Shown piece by piece: positions 24,434-33,454 of a DNA stretch of 64,000 bases. The position numbers were made by a program, and so were the translations under genes. Positions within the stretch are counted from its first letter, which is position 1. The number at the start of each line of letters is the position of its first letter. The stretch is from positions 97,045-161,044 of the forward strand of contig JAZRGK010000025.1 of NCBI GenBank assembly GCA_045644145.1, in the 5' to 3' direction. Below the pieces are notes generated by a model. It saw only the letters and a list, made by a program, of their open reading frames with translations. It made no database searches and was not told where the DNA came from. Origin of the DNA: Flemingiibacterium sp045644145. GTDB taxonomy: Bacteria > Bacillota > Clostridia > Oscillospirales > CAG-272.

Positions 24434-25726
24434 TCAGCCCTCCTCAAGCGGTTTCACAATAACAAGGGAGTAGAATTCATCCTTAAATGCATCTTCAAAA
24501 AGCTTCACTGCATCCTCGTATGTGACCTCGGATATTACATCCGCATAATCGAGAAGATCTCCGCCGTCAAGCTTGAACTGAAGGAAGTTATTGGCTATCT
24601 CCTCCGTACTGTCAAACCATTTTATCATTGCCGCATAAAGGGCACGCTTAGAACGTTCAAAATCCTCGCGGCACAGTCCGTTTGCTTTTGCATCCTCAAC
24701 GCAGTTCTTGAAACGTGCGAATACCGCATCCGGCTCTGCCCCCTCAGAGAACATGGAGTTATATGCAAAACTCTCGCATATACTGTAGCCGCAGTCAAGA
24801 GAGCCGCTGATAAGCCCTTCTTCGTAAAGCGTATTGTAAAACTCCCCAGATTTTCCGAAAAGCACATCGTTCAGTATATCGAATATGGCGCTCTTTTTCA
24901 TTCGGTCACGGGGAGCATCGGGGATGTCCACGTCCTTTACGCCAATAGCAAACAGCGGCTTTGCAACCCGCATCTTACATTCGCTTCTCGGCATATAGAC
25001 TGTTGCCTTTTCCTCAGGATAATCTCGGATTATGGTTACCGGCTCAGATTCGTGAAGCACCTTATCGCAGGCCTCGTTCACTTCATCCACGCTAACATCT
25101 CCGCAGACAATAAGCATCATATTTGAAAGGTTATAGAACACTCTGTAACACTCGTATAAAACATCCGCAGTTATGTGGGATATTGATTCGACCGTACCTG
25201 CCACATTGATGCGCACATTATGCTTCTCATACATCGCCTCAAGAAGCATCTGATAAAGACGGCGAAAAGGATGGTCGTCGTACATTCGTATTTCCTGGGC
25301 GATTATGCCTTGCTCCTTTTCCACGGTTTCGGGCGTGAAATAGGGCGTAGTTACAAAATCAAGGAGCACCTCAAGGGATTCCTTGAATCCGGATGTGCAG
25401 GAAAAAAGATACGCGGTCATGGTATTGCCCGTATATGCGTTTGCGCTTGCGCCGTATTTTGCAAAACGGGAGAATGTGTCCTCGCCATTCGGGTTCTCGA
25501 AAAGCTTGTGTTCGAGATAGTGTGCGATACCGTCAGGAACAGAAGTAAAACCACCATCGCCGCTAAGCTTGAATCTTGAATCCACCGAACCGTATCTGGT
25601 TGCAAACAGCGCATATGTGGTAGACAGCTTTTTGGGGAACACATAAACGTCAAGTCCGCTTTTATGCTTATAGCTGTAGTATTCCTCTTTTAAAAATTCG
25701 TTTCTCTTAAGCGTAGGCTCAGCCAT
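24434..25726 (-). CDS. M16-family zinc peptidase (YmfH-like), active-site motif present
   Basis: Insulinase-type metallopeptidase of 430 residues. The inverted zinc motif HxxEH is present as GIAHYLEHKLFENPNG (about 67-82), with the third zinc ligand Glu in EKEQGIIAQEIRMYDDHP. It overlaps by 8 bases the second M16 gene upstream. Such pairs (B. subtilis YmfF/YmfH type) form a heterodimer with one catalytic partner. The substrate is unknown. The GTG/ATG choice at 25726 (MAEPTLKRN) has GGAGAGGGTC in front. Confidence 0.88.
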   Translation of the reverse strand: MAEPTLKRNEFLKEEYYSYKHKSGLDVYVFPKKLSTTYALFATRYGSVDSRFKLSGDGGFTSVPDGIAHYLEHKLFENPNGEDTFSRFAKYGASANAYTGNTMTAYLFSCTSGFKESLEVLLDFVTTPYFTPETVEKEQGIIAQEIRMYDDHPFRRLYQMLLEAMYEKHNVRINVAGTVESISHITADVLYECYRVFYNLSNMMLIVCGDVSVDEVNEACDKVLHESEPVTIIRDYPEEKATVYMPRSECKMRVAKPLFAIGVKDVDIPDAPRDRMKKSAIFDILNDVLFGKSGEFYNTLYEEGLISGSLDCGYSICESFAYNSMFSEGAEPDAVFARFKNCVEDAKANGLCREDFERSKRALYAAMIKWFDSTEEIANNFLQFKLDGGDLLDYADVISEVTYEDAVKLFEDAFKDEFYSLVIVKPLEEG

Positions 25727-27008
25727 TCTGACCCTCTCCTTTCAGCGTGCCGTTTAAGAAGTATACCGTGTCAAGGGACACCTTGTTTGCGGCGGCGATT
25801 ATCTCATCACGGGTAACACTTTCAATGCCGGCAACCACTTCATCCGGATCGCATATCACACCGCTCTGCATACGTCCGAGATACCATGCTTCAAGCCCTC
25901 TCGCACTGTCGCCAAGCTCACGGTAAGTGTTCACAAGCCCAAGCTTTGCATTTTCGTGCTCTTCCTCTGTGAAATCGCCTGACTTTATGGCATCAATCTG
26001 ATCGAATATAGCCTTTTCCGCAATTTCTCTATTGTCAACCTCGATACCGCTGGAAACTATAATAAGCCCCTTTGCCGCCTCGGGGGAGCTTGAGCAGTAA
26101 TAGCAAAGGCTCATCTTCTCGCGCACGTTCATGAACAGTTTGGAAGTAACCCCACCGCCGAACATTTCGTTGAACAGCATCGCCGCGTAATAATCATCAT
26201 CTTTTATATAGGAGCCGGCACGGAAGCCTATATTCAGCTTACCCTGATTTACAGGCATGTCCTCGGTAATGCGCTTTGGCTCGCCGGCTTTTCTGATTAT
26301 CTCCGTTTCCGGCATTTCGATGGGGGCACGGGGGATATCACAAAAAACAGCGCGAAGCTTATTTTCGAGCGCGTCTATATCGCATTTGCCAACGAAGAAT
26401 ATCTCAATGGGATAGCATTTAAGCGCATACTTATACTGAGCATACAGATTCTCCGCTGTGCAACGCTCCACATCCTCGGTTTCGCCGATCTCAGAGATAC
26501 CGCATCTTTCGCCACTGCACATTTCCTGTATACAGCGCATACGGGCGTAATACGCTTTGTTGTTGACTCTTGCATTTATCGCGTCAATAAGGTTGTTTTT
26601 TTCGCTTTCGGTATATGCCGCATCAAAGCCACAGTCCTTAGTTATGGGACAAAAAAGCAATTCCGCCATCATGTCGGTGATCTCACCTAAAAGGTCTTCA
26701 CCACCTATTGTGTAAGCGCTGTCAATCATAGATGCGCACAGACCGAAAAGCTGCACATCGCCGCGCTTTTCCACTCTTGCGGATACACTTGACGCATACA
26801 GATAATCAAGCTTCTTGCTTATCTCCGCCATTGTGGGATATTTAACCGATCCGCGCAGTAAAATATTCGGAATAAGGGCATTTTTTGCCGCAGTTTCCGT
26901 ATCAAGCGGTGCCGTAAAGCTCACAGACATATAGCCGGTTTTGAATTTTTCGGTTTCAAGATAGTTAAGGCAGATCCCGCTGCCTACAGTTCTTCGTATA
27001 AGGGGCAT
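25719..27008 (-). CDS. M16-family peptidase-like protein (YmfF-like), lacking HxxEH
   Basis: Partner-type M16 protein of 429 residues. Fold landmarks are present (KLNIGFRAGSYIKDDDYYAAMLFNEMFGGGVTSKLFMNVREK, seen in pieces, about 263-305), but the HxxEH zinc motif expected near residue 60 is missing. It should therefore be the non-catalytic partner of the next gene, with which it overlaps by 8 bases. The ATG at 27008 is used because the frame further upstream runs into the promoter. It heads the operon M16-M16-lgt-folD. Confidence 0.87.
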   Translation of the reverse strand: MPLIRRTVGSGICLNYLETEKFKTGYMSVSFTAPLDTETAAKNALIPNILLRGSVKYPTMAEISKKLDYLYASSVSARVEKRGDVQLFGLCASMIDSAYTIGGEDLLGEITDMMAELLFCPITKDCGFDAAYTESEKNNLIDAINARVNNKAYYARMRCIQEMCSGERCGISEIGETEDVERCTAENLYAQYKYALKCYPIEIFFVGKCDIDALENKLRAVFCDIPRAPIEMPETEIIRKAGEPKRITEDMPVNQGKLNIGFRAGSYIKDDDYYAAMLFNEMFGGGVTSKLFMNVREKMSLCYYCSSSPEAAKGLIIVSSGIEVDNREIAEKAIFDQIDAIKSGDFTEEEHENAKLGLVNTYRELGDSARGLEAWYLGRMQSGVICDPDEVVAGIESVTRDEIIAAANKVSLDTVYFLNGTLKGEGQNG

Positions 27009-27057
27009 GATCTTCTCTCTTTCTCTCCCGGAAGTGGAAGCAGACTTACTAACTATA

Positions 27058-27086
27058 ATTTTACACCTTTTTGTGAAAAAATGCAA
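27058..27086 (-). promoter_or_regulatory. Promoter of the M16-M16-lgt-folD operon
   Basis: Minus strand TTGCAT (27086-27081), 17-base spacer, TAAAAT (27063-27058), 50 bases before the first M16 gene. Confidence 0.7.
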
Positions 27087-27121
27087 TATTTGCTATGGGA
27101 ATTTTCAAAAATGTTACGGAT

Positions 27122-29413
27122 TCACGGTGTAATATCTATGTAATGGTGCGCCGCACAGGACATTTTGCCTTCATATCCCTCAACCCAAGGCGCAAAAAGT
27201 CCTGCTGTTTCTTCATCGGGGAAGGCAATATATTTTGCATCTTCCCATATAGCCCCCTCGGGCGGAAGCTTAAATATCGGACCGTTTTTGCCCGCTATCA
27301 TATATTCTGTACCGTCGGCAAGACTCCAAAGGTACTCGCTTTCCCAAGCCGCTGTTCCGAAATAGACAATTTCCGTATCACCCCCGCCGAAAACTAACAG
27401 CTCCAGTGGATGTGTGGAACGCTCTGTCACCGTACGCCTTGGAATAAAAAGCCTTGCATCACCGAAAGTAATGTGCGTTTCGGAATACGGTGAATACACA
27501 ATAATTTTTGTACCATACTCCTCTGCTATGCTTCGTATATTCTCAAAAAGGAAGTATGTATACTCATCCTCGGGAATGGGCAAAACCAGACATCCCACCT
27601 TTCTGTAGCGTAGCAGCGAGCGCACGGGGCTTATATGTCGGCGAGTGATTCGTGTCAGCACAACCGTGTCCACATCCGTAAGATTACGCCCAGCAAGAAG
27701 CGCGCGGACATCGTTCATGGATGTGCCAGATCCGTCGGTAACATCGGTTAGCATTGATTTGCGTTGTGATATCACTAAAAAGGCATCGTTATTTCCGTTA
27801 TTCATATAGTCGACGGTAATATCTCCGAAATGTATGTTTTCGTATGCGGCAGTACAACAAAGGAACACGATACATGCCGTAAATAAGGGGATCAGCGAAT
27901 ACAGCCAGCTTTTCACATCGGCAAGCATCATAATAGCGATAACTGCGGCAAGACACAAAATTATGGGGAGAGCAAATAAGTAGTTAAGCGAAATCAACGA
28001 AGCATATTCAGCAAGCACAGAAGCGCATTTTTCAGAGATCGTGCACAGAACGGATATTATGGGCGCAAGCCCTGCCGCGCCTATAGTGAAGCCTGCCGCT
28101 GCAAATACCGTATATGGCAAAAGCATGATCAGCAGCCCTTCACAGATAACAGACATTATAACAGTTGCCGGCACAGACATAGTAGATATTTCGCCGAAAT
28201 ACAGCCACAAAAGCGGCAATAAAAAGAGGATAGCTCCAACCGACGAAAGGATCGACACAACAAATCCGCTAAAGAGCCTTCTGACAATCGCCATCACACC
28301 GCGTCCGGTCTTTTGCCTTGCTAATACACGCTTTGCCGAATCGTGCATCAGAACCACTCCGAGAGTCGCGAAAAACGAGAGCTGCAGGCTGATATCGAAT
28401 AAAGCAGCAGGATTTACAACGGCTATGAGGCATACCGCCGCAAACAGCGAGGTTACTCTGTCACTATCTCTGTTAAAAATCCCCGCCAAAAGTGACAGCG
28501 AGATCATGATCGCCGCTCTGACCACCGACATAAGAAGTCCCACAAGCAGGGTGTAGAATAGTAGCATCACAGTAAGAACTACACTTCTCGTACAGCGTCC
28601 TGCGCCAATCCCGATGAGAACACGTTCTATGGCATCGGAGATAACAGCCAAATGAAGACCGCTCAGCGCAAGTATATGGGTAACACCTATATAGGTGAAG
28701 TCACGCCGTATTTTACCAAGGTCGTCACGTTCCCCAAGCATAAGCGCTTTTGACAGCGCCGCCGAATCGCCGTCAAGATACAGCGACATCTTGGCTCCCA
28801 GCAAATTTCTCCACCTTGCAAGAGTTGTTTCCACGCCTCTGTCCCTACCTGTAACCCGAAGTTCATCCGCGCTTTCGCAGGCAAACATCAGACCATCCGC
28901 CAACGTGGAAAGCCTTGGTATGTCATAGTAATCATAAATGTCGCCGAATTCGGAAAACACTGCATCTGTTTGTATTATATCTCCCACCGCCAGAGGATCG
29001 CAGAATTCATCGGACAGAATTCCGGAAGCATTCATCTTCTCGCCGTTAAGCGAAAGGAGTCTTATTTTGTACACCGAACGGTATCCGCTGCTTCGCACGT
29101 CTGTTATAACCGCCTCTATTCTGCCGTCTGACAAGCTTCCGTATTTTTCCGCATAGACGTTGTAGTATCCGAAAGATATCAAAAGCATACACAAGGTAAG
29201 CGCAGTGCTGAGCAAAACAAATGCAGTGCTCGGCATATTAAACAGGTGTTTGACCTTGCATCCGCGAAAAACAGCAACAAGTATCGGTGCTAAAACTGCA
29301 ACCGAAAGCATAAGAAAAAGCTTTCCTTCCACACCTAAAAAAGCAGCCGCCGCAGACACGGCAATGCACAAGCTTATGGCTGCTGCAAGCGGTCTGCGAC
29401 GGTAAAAATTCAT
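27122..29413 (-). CDS. comEC: ComEC/Rec2 family DNA-uptake channel protein with degenerate metallo-beta-lactamase domain
   Basis: Large membrane protein (763 residues) of the competence ComEC/Rec2 family, which carries single-stranded DNA across the membrane. Order: three N-terminal membrane segments, a soluble OB-like region (about 70-190), the competence core with YIGVTHILALSGLHLAVISD and many membrane helices (about 235-520), then a C-terminal metallo-beta-lactamase-like region. The usual THxHxDH metal motif there is replaced by TRITRRH (near residue 590), so nuclease activity is unlikely. RBS AAGGAGAT precedes the ATG. It is transcribed alone from its own promoter. Confidence 0.88.
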   Translation of the reverse strand: MNFYRRRPLAAAISLCIAVSAAAAFLGVEGKLFLMLSVAVLAPILVAVFRGCKVKHLFNMPSTAFVLLSTALTLCMLLISFGYYNVYAEKYGSLSDGRIEAVITDVRSSGYRSVYKIRLLSLNGEKMNASGILSDEFCDPLAVGDIIQTDAVFSEFGDIYDYYDIPRLSTLADGLMFACESADELRVTGRDRGVETTLARWRNLLGAKMSLYLDGDSAALSKALMLGERDDLGKIRRDFTYIGVTHILALSGLHLAVISDAIERVLIGIGAGRCTRSVVLTVMLLFYTLLVGLLMSVVRAAIMISLSLLAGIFNRDSDRVTSLFAAVCLIAVVNPAALFDISLQLSFFATLGVVLMHDSAKRVLARQKTGRGVMAIVRRLFSGFVVSILSSVGAILFLLPLLWLYFGEISTMSVPATVIMSVICEGLLIMLLPYTVFAAAGFTIGAAGLAPIISVLCTISEKCASVLAEYASLISLNYLFALPIILCLAAVIAIMMLADVKSWLYSLIPLFTACIVFLCCTAAYENIHFGDITVDYMNNGNNDAFLVISQRKSMLTDVTDGSGTSMNDVRALLAGRNLTDVDTVVLTRITRRHISPVRSLLRYRKVGCLVLPIPEDEYTYFLFENIRSIAEEYGTKIIVYSPYSETHITFGDARLFIPRRTVTERSTHPLELLVFGGGDTEIVYFGTAAWESEYLWSLADGTEYMIAGKNGPIFKLPPEGAIWEDAKYIAFPDEETAGLFAPWVEGYEGKMSCAAHHYIDITP

Positions 29414-29492
29414 GGAAATCTCCTTTTACAATTGAATATGCGTCTGCTATATATGATTTCGCTGTAAATATCGCTTATATTACATCAATTAT

Positions 29493-29521
29493 ATTATACC
29501 GACAATTTCCGTCAAAGTCAA
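29493..29521 (-). promoter_or_regulatory. Promoter of comEC
   Basis: Minus strand TTGACT (29521-29516), 17-base spacer, TATAAT (29498-29493). Confidence 0.8.
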
Positions 29522-29570
29522 TAGATTTTAAGTAAGCGTGAAGAAAAATACTGTTTTTACTCCGCCGCTC

Positions 29571-29599
29571 TTGTTATTTCTCGAATTTTATGATATACT
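29571..29599 (+). promoter_or_regulatory. Promoter of the sulfatase-domain membrane protein
   Basis: TTGTTA (29571-29576), 17-base spacer, TATACT (29594-29599), 38 bases before the start codon. It is divergent from the comEC promoter. Confidence 0.6.
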
Positions 29600-29636
29600 G
29601 TATGTTGGCAGTTTACATTCCCACGGAGGATAGACC

Positions 29637-31136
29637 ATGTTTGAACATAAAACCACCAAAGGACAGAGCAACCGCACCGTACTGTTAAGTGCGCTTTTCG
29701 GCGTACTGTTTCTACTTGGAGTTTCGGTGTTTGCCGTATGCATCTGGTACATAAACACATACGACCTTGAATTCAAGGAACTTCTTTATACTGTTGTATC
29801 GCCGCTTAAGGGCACAGGGGAAAGCACTGTGCTTCTTATTCTCGGCATCACTCTGCCGACGGTGGCATCAGCCGCGGCAATTTATACTGCGCTGTCGGTT
29901 TTCTTTATAAAACGTCAGAACGAGATTCTTCTTCGCATCGGTGCGGCATTTTCTGCGGCGGTCTTCTTTGCATCAATCATATTTGCGGTATACGCGCTCC
30001 GTTTACCCGGATATATAAAAGCAATAAGCCAAAAGACCACCCTTTACGAGGATTATTATGTTGATCCCGATACGGTAAATATCTTATCCGAGGGAAAAAC
30101 CAAGAATCTTATATACATCTACCTTGAAAGCATGGAAACCACCTATGCATCCGCAGACGTGGGCGGTGCACAGCCCAAAAACAACTACATGCCGAATCTC
30201 ACCCGAATGGCAGACGAAGGGATAAGCTTCTCAGACAAGGAAAACGGACTTTTAGGCGGATTCCATACCCCCACAGGCACAACATGGACTATGGCGGCAC
30301 TGCTTGCCACTACATCCGGAATTCCGTTCTCTTTCCCCATAGGCGGCGACGGTCAGAACTATATGTCAAAGCATAAATACTTTGCATCGGGACTTACCAC
30401 TCTCGGCGATATACTTGAAGATAAGGGATATACGCAGGAGTTCCTCTGCGGTTCAAACGCCACCTTCGGTGGCAGGCGAAATTACTTTACACAGCATGGA
30501 AGTTACAAAATATTCGACCTCTATACCGCAAGAGAAACCGGCTATGTGTCAAAGGATTATCACGATGGCTGGTGGGGTTATGAAGATATGTATCTTTACG
30601 AGATCGCCAAGGATGAGCTTCTGGCACTTTCGGAAAGCGGAAAACCCTTCAACTTCACTATGCTTACCGTTGATACTCACCACGTCGACGGCAACAAGTG
30701 CCGTCATTGCGGGCAGGAGTATACAGCAAGGCTTGCAAATGTGGTAAGCTGTGCCGACAGGCAGGTGTCCGAATTTGTGGAGTGGTGTATGGAGCAGGAT
30801 TTTTACAAGGACACCGTCATAATCGTGACAGGCGATCACCCCCGTATGGACACACGGCTTGTGGGAGAGGTTGACTATTACGACCGAACTATCTACAACT
30901 GCTTTTTTGGCTCTGCCGTCCTGCCTCAAGGTGAAACCTCAGGGCGTATTTTCACAAGCATGGACATGTTTCCCACCATCCTTGCGGCGATGGGATTCAC
31001 CGTGGAAGGGGAAAAGCTTGGACTTGGTGTAAATATGTTCTCAGGCGAACCCACCTTGGCGGAATCTCTTGGATACGATTACCTTGACGGCGAAATATCA
31101 AAGCACTCGGCTTACTACATAAAAGAATTCTCGTAA
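29637..31136 (+). CDS. Membrane-anchored sulfatase-fold phosphoglycerol transferase (MdoB/LtaS-like)
   Basis: Protein of 499 residues with three N-terminal membrane helices (about 16-38, 60-85, 100-125) and a large extracellular alkaline-phosphatase/sulfatase domain. The metal-site acid is in YIYLESMETTYAS, the likely nucleophile Thr in GTTWTMAALLATTSGIPF (very close to the MdoB pattern), and further metal residues are in DTHHVDG and VTGDHPRMD. Family members move phosphoglycerol from phosphatidylglycerol onto glycans or teichoic acids. It has fewer membrane helices than LtaS (usually five). GGAGG is 8 bases before the ATG. Confidence 0.85.
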   Translation: MFEHKTTKGQSNRTVLLSALFGVLFLLGVSVFAVCIWYINTYDLEFKELLYTVVSPLKGTGESTVLLILGITLPTVASAAAIYTALSVFFIKRQNEILLRIGAAFSAAVFFASIIFAVYALRLPGYIKAISQKTTLYEDYYVDPDTVNILSEGKTKNLIYIYLESMETTYASADVGGAQPKNNYMPNLTRMADEGISFSDKENGLLGGFHTPTGTTWTMAALLATTSGIPFSFPIGGDGQNYMSKHKYFASGLTTLGDILEDKGYTQEFLCGSNATFGGRRNYFTQHGSYKIFDLYTARETGYVSKDYHDGWWGYEDMYLYEIAKDELLALSESGKPFNFTMLTVDTHHVDGNKCRHCGQEYTARLANVVSCADRQVSEFVEWCMEQDFYKDTVIIVTGDHPRMDTRLVGEVDYYDRTIYNCFFGSAVLPQGETSGRIFTSMDMFPTILAAMGFTVEGEKLGLGVNMFSGEPTLAESLGYDYLDGEISKHSAYYIKEFS

Positions 31137-31164
31137 ATCCGGACGGTTTTTTCCGAAAGTCACA

Positions 31165-31193
31165 TTGACTTACCCTCTCGGCTGTGTTATACT
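31165..31193 (+). promoter_or_regulatory. Promoter in front of a short terminator-ended unit
   Basis: TTGACT (31165-31170), 17-base spacer, TATACT (31188-31193). The only thing downstream on this strand before a strong terminator is about 60 bases, so it may drive a small RNA. Confidence 0.55.
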
Positions 31194-31199
31194 CGGTTG

Positions 31200-31292
31200 C
31201 AGGATGTATGGATATCGGCAAAAATCCATATGAGGAATCTCTTACATGAAAGAGCAAGCTGTCCGCGGAACTTTCGCGGACAGCTTCTCTGT
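31200..31292 (+). ncRNA. Candidate small RNA (about 90 nt), possibly encoding a 13-residue peptide
   Basis: Defined by a good promoter upstream and a strong terminator hairpin at 31256-31286. It contains a 7-bp stem (TATGGAT 31207-31213 with ATCCATA 31224-31230). A tiny frame at 31208-31249 would encode MDIGKNPYEESLT, with GCAGG four bases ahead, but it would sit almost at the transcript's 5' end. The RNA ends opposite the 3' end of the HAD gene. I do not recognise it as a known RNA family. Confidence 0.4.
31256..31292. terminator. Terminator between candidate small RNA and HAD gene
   Basis: Twelve-base perfect stem AAGCTGTCCGCG / CGCGGACAGCTT with a 7-base loop, followed by CTCTGTATTT on the plus strand. 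It may also end the HAD/xer transcript. Confidence 0.8.
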
Positions 31293-31294
31293 AT

Positions 31295-32116
31295 TTACAA
31301 ATCAATGTGCTCCTCTATCCAACGAACAACCGCATCACAGTCGTTTGAGCCGATAATACCCGTGGCGCATGCCTTAAGTTCATTCACGGCATCCGCTACC
31401 GCATATGCCTCATCTGCGGCGTTAAACATGGATATATCATTGACTCCGTCGCCGAACGCCACAATACGCTCACATCCGAGAATATCCCGTAAGCGAAGCA
31501 CTGCGCTTGCCTTTGAAGCTTCCCTTGAATATATCTCTAACCATTTGTCGCCGCTGTAATAATCCGGAGCATACAGACAACTATAGCTTTCACGAAGTGC
31601 TTGGTATGCACGCTTTGCTGCTTCGGCATTGTTTATACACATAACATAGAATACATCACCAGACCAGAGGTCCGTGCCGTCTTCCATCGGCATGTCGCGC
31701 GGATCGTTTTTTCTTGTATTCTGATATGCGGCGGATTCCTTGGTAAGAAGATTTTTATGATACCTGTATTTCTGCACATCTCCCGCCGCCGAATACACAA
31801 ATGGCTCAAGCTCGTTTTCTTCTATAACGCGGCGCACATATTCCGGATCCGGAAGCAGATTTTTGCATATATACTCACCCGTTCTGCCATTCTTTATGAA
31901 TACCCCATTATGCAGTATCATGGGTACATCAAGCTCGGTTTCGCCTATAGCCTGCATGGTGCTGTAATATGATCTTGCCGTAGCAAAGGAAAACCTCACC
32001 CCCGCCGCGGTAAACCTTTTTACCGCATCTGCCGTTTTTTCTGACAGCGTGCCGTCACTTTTCAGAAGCGTGCCGTCAAGGTCGGACACAAACAGCGTTT
32101 TTTCAAGATCGTACAC
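31295..32116 (-). CDS. HAD-superfamily (Cof-type) phosphatase
   Basis: Cytoplasmic phosphatase of 273 residues. HAD motif I is VSDLDGTLLKSDG, motif II is in FSFATARSYYST, and motifs III/IV lie in ASKASAVLRL and VAFGDGVNDISMF. The large C2-type cap (about 85-195) is typical of the Cof family, which acts on sugar phosphates, nucleotides or PLP; the substrate cannot be told. The start codon is GTG at 32116, with AGGAGG 8 bases ahead; no ATG fits. It begins 2 bases after the recombinase gene's stop. Confidence 0.88.
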   Translation of the reverse strand: MYDLEKTLFVSDLDGTLLKSDGTLSEKTADAVKRFTAAGVRFSFATARSYYSTMQAIGETELDVPMILHNGVFIKNGRTGEYICKNLLPDPEYVRRVIEENELEPFVYSAAGDVQKYRYHKNLLTKESAAYQNTRKNDPRDMPMEDGTDLWSGDVFYVMCINNAEAAKRAYQALRESYSCLYAPDYYSGDKWLEIYSREASKASAVLRLRDILGCERIVAFGDGVNDISMFNAADEAYAVADAVNELKACATGIIGSNDCDAVVRWIEEHIDL

Positions 32117-32118
32117 GC

Positions 32119-33159
32119 TTATTCCTCCTCATCGTCATTCTGCGGGCGTTCTTTTGCCCGGAAGTTAGCGAGGGGATTTTCGGTCATTGCCCGTTTCATG
32201 TTCTCGTCATTTACATGTGTATATATCTGGGTAGTGTTAAGCTGCTCATGGCCAAGTATGTCTTTAAGCACACGAACATCCACGTTTCCCGTCTGATACA
32301 TTAGAGTTGCTGCGGTATGGCGCAGTTTATGGGTGGAAAAATGCTTATGCTCAAGCCCTGCTGCTTCGAGATATTTGTAAACCACCCACTGAACGGTCTT
32401 GTTGCTTATTCTCGAATGTCTTGAAGATAAAAACAGCGCGTTTTTGTCCTTTATCTGCACCTCATCCGCGGCGCGGATAGGCAAATATGCACGTAATGAA
32501 TCCCTGCAGGCATCATTCAGATATATTATACGCTCCTTCGCACCCTTTCCGATTACACGCACCGATTCCATATTCCTGTCAATATCCGAAAGGTTTATAT
32601 TAACGAGCTCAGAAAGTCGCATGCCGCAGTTTAAAAACAATACAAGGATGCAGTAATCCCTCTCCCTCGTCTTTGAAGTTCCGTCATTTCTCACCGCTTC
32701 AAGAAGAGATTCGCTTTCCTCAAGTGTCAGATATTTAGGTAAAGTTTTCGGCTTTTGCGGTCCCTCGATATTTTTCGTGGGATCGTTTTCTATAATACGC
32801 ATATTGACCGTAAGATATTTATAAAAGCTCTTCAGTGCAGACAGCTTTCTTGCTCTTGCTGAGGGCTTATTACCCCGATTTTCGAGGGTATAATAAAGGA
32901 AATCATAAATTTCTTTCGTGGTGACAGAAGCGATGAATGAAATATCCACACCCGTTATATCAACAGCCGCAAAGGTTTCCTCATCCATTGACTTCGGGTC
33001 GAGTCCGCTTCTCTGTGATATAAGGAATCTGAAAAATGTACGCAGGTCAAGTGCGTACTCGTCCAGAGTTTTCTTAGAACGTCCCTGAACGGTGGTCTTG
33101 TAACCCACAAAATCCCTTACCGCTTCGGGAAGCTCATTATAATCAATCAGCGTTTGCAT
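32119..33159 (-). CDS. Tyrosine recombinase, XerC/XerD type
   Basis: Site-specific recombinase of 346 residues with an N-terminal SAM-like core-binding domain (about 10-120) and a catalytic domain. The full catalytic set is visible: R181 (GMRLSEL), K205 (GKGAK), H277 and R280 (THKLRH), H304 (LGHEQL) and nucleophile Y313 (TQIYTHV). Length and motifs fit chromosome dimer resolution rather than a phage integrase, and no att-like repeats are visible beside it. RBS AGGAGGG precedes the ATG. It has its own promoter and is followed by the HAD gene. Confidence 0.9.
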   Translation of the reverse strand: MQTLIDYNELPEAVRDFVGYKTTVQGRSKKTLDEYALDLRTFFRFLISQRSGLDPKSMDEETFAAVDITGVDISFIASVTTKEIYDFLYYTLENRGNKPSARARKLSALKSFYKYLTVNMRIIENDPTKNIEGPQKPKTLPKYLTLEESESLLEAVRNDGTSKTRERDYCILVLFLNCGMRLSELVNINLSDIDRNMESVRVIGKGAKERIIYLNDACRDSLRAYLPIRAADEVQIKDKNALFLSSRHSRISNKTVQWVVYKYLEAAGLEHKHFSTHKLRHTAATLMYQTGNVDVRVLKDILGHEQLNTTQIYTHVNDENMKRAMTENPLANFRAKERPQNDDEEE

Positions 33160-33195
33160 ACTGCCCTCCTGCCTGTCCGAAATATACTACATTTA

Positions 33196-33224
33196 ATTAT
33201 ACAGCGAAGAGAAAACTTTGTCAA
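33196..33224 (-). promoter_or_regulatory. Promoter of the xer-HAD operon
   Basis: Minus strand TTGACA (33224-33219), 17-base spacer, TATAAT (33201-33196). It is a perfect consensus, 37 bases before the xer start. Confidence 0.85.
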
Positions 33225-33294
33225 GTACGCACCACCCTGTTTTACAGAGTGGAAAACCTTCAGCGAATAAACTGTAAACTTTTAGAGATAACTC

Positions 33295-33323
33295 TTGAAA
33301 ATCCCTCGCTGAAAATGTAGAAT
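33295..33323 (+). promoter_or_regulatory. Promoter of the 33455 membrane protein gene
   Basis: TTGAAA (33295-33300), 17-base spacer, TAGAAT (33318-33323). A weaker match; it would give a leader of about 125 bases containing two hairpins. Confidence 0.5.
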
Positions 33324-33363
33324 ATACTTTAGAACTACATGTTTCACGCCATAAATTTTTGTC

Positions 33364-33444
33364 TTTGTCGGCTTCGCCAACAATTTCACAAGTGAAGCCG
33401 ACAAAAATAATAACGCTGAGGAAGTCTTTGCTTCGCAAAGACTT
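33364..33444 (+). promoter_or_regulatory. Leader with two perfect hairpins before the 33455 gene
   Basis: Hairpin 1: TTTGTCGGCTTC (33364-33375) with GAAGCCGACAAA (33394-33405), 18-base loop. Hairpin 2: AAGTCTTTG (33422-33430) with CAAAGACTT (33436-33444), 5-base loop, ending directly at the GGAG ribosome binding site. Neither has a T-tail, so control of translation or RNA stability is more likely than termination. Confidence 0.5.
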
Positions 33445-33454
33445 GGAGATTATT

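Noticed and set aside
32119..33159. Tyrosine recombinase as a sign of an integrated element
   Set aside because: Length, motifs and housekeeping neighbours fit XerC/D; no att-like direct repeats, tRNA target or phage/plasmid genes are nearby.
33330..33350. Possible third parS site
   Set aside because: Only a half site (TGTTTCACG) is present; the second half does not match.
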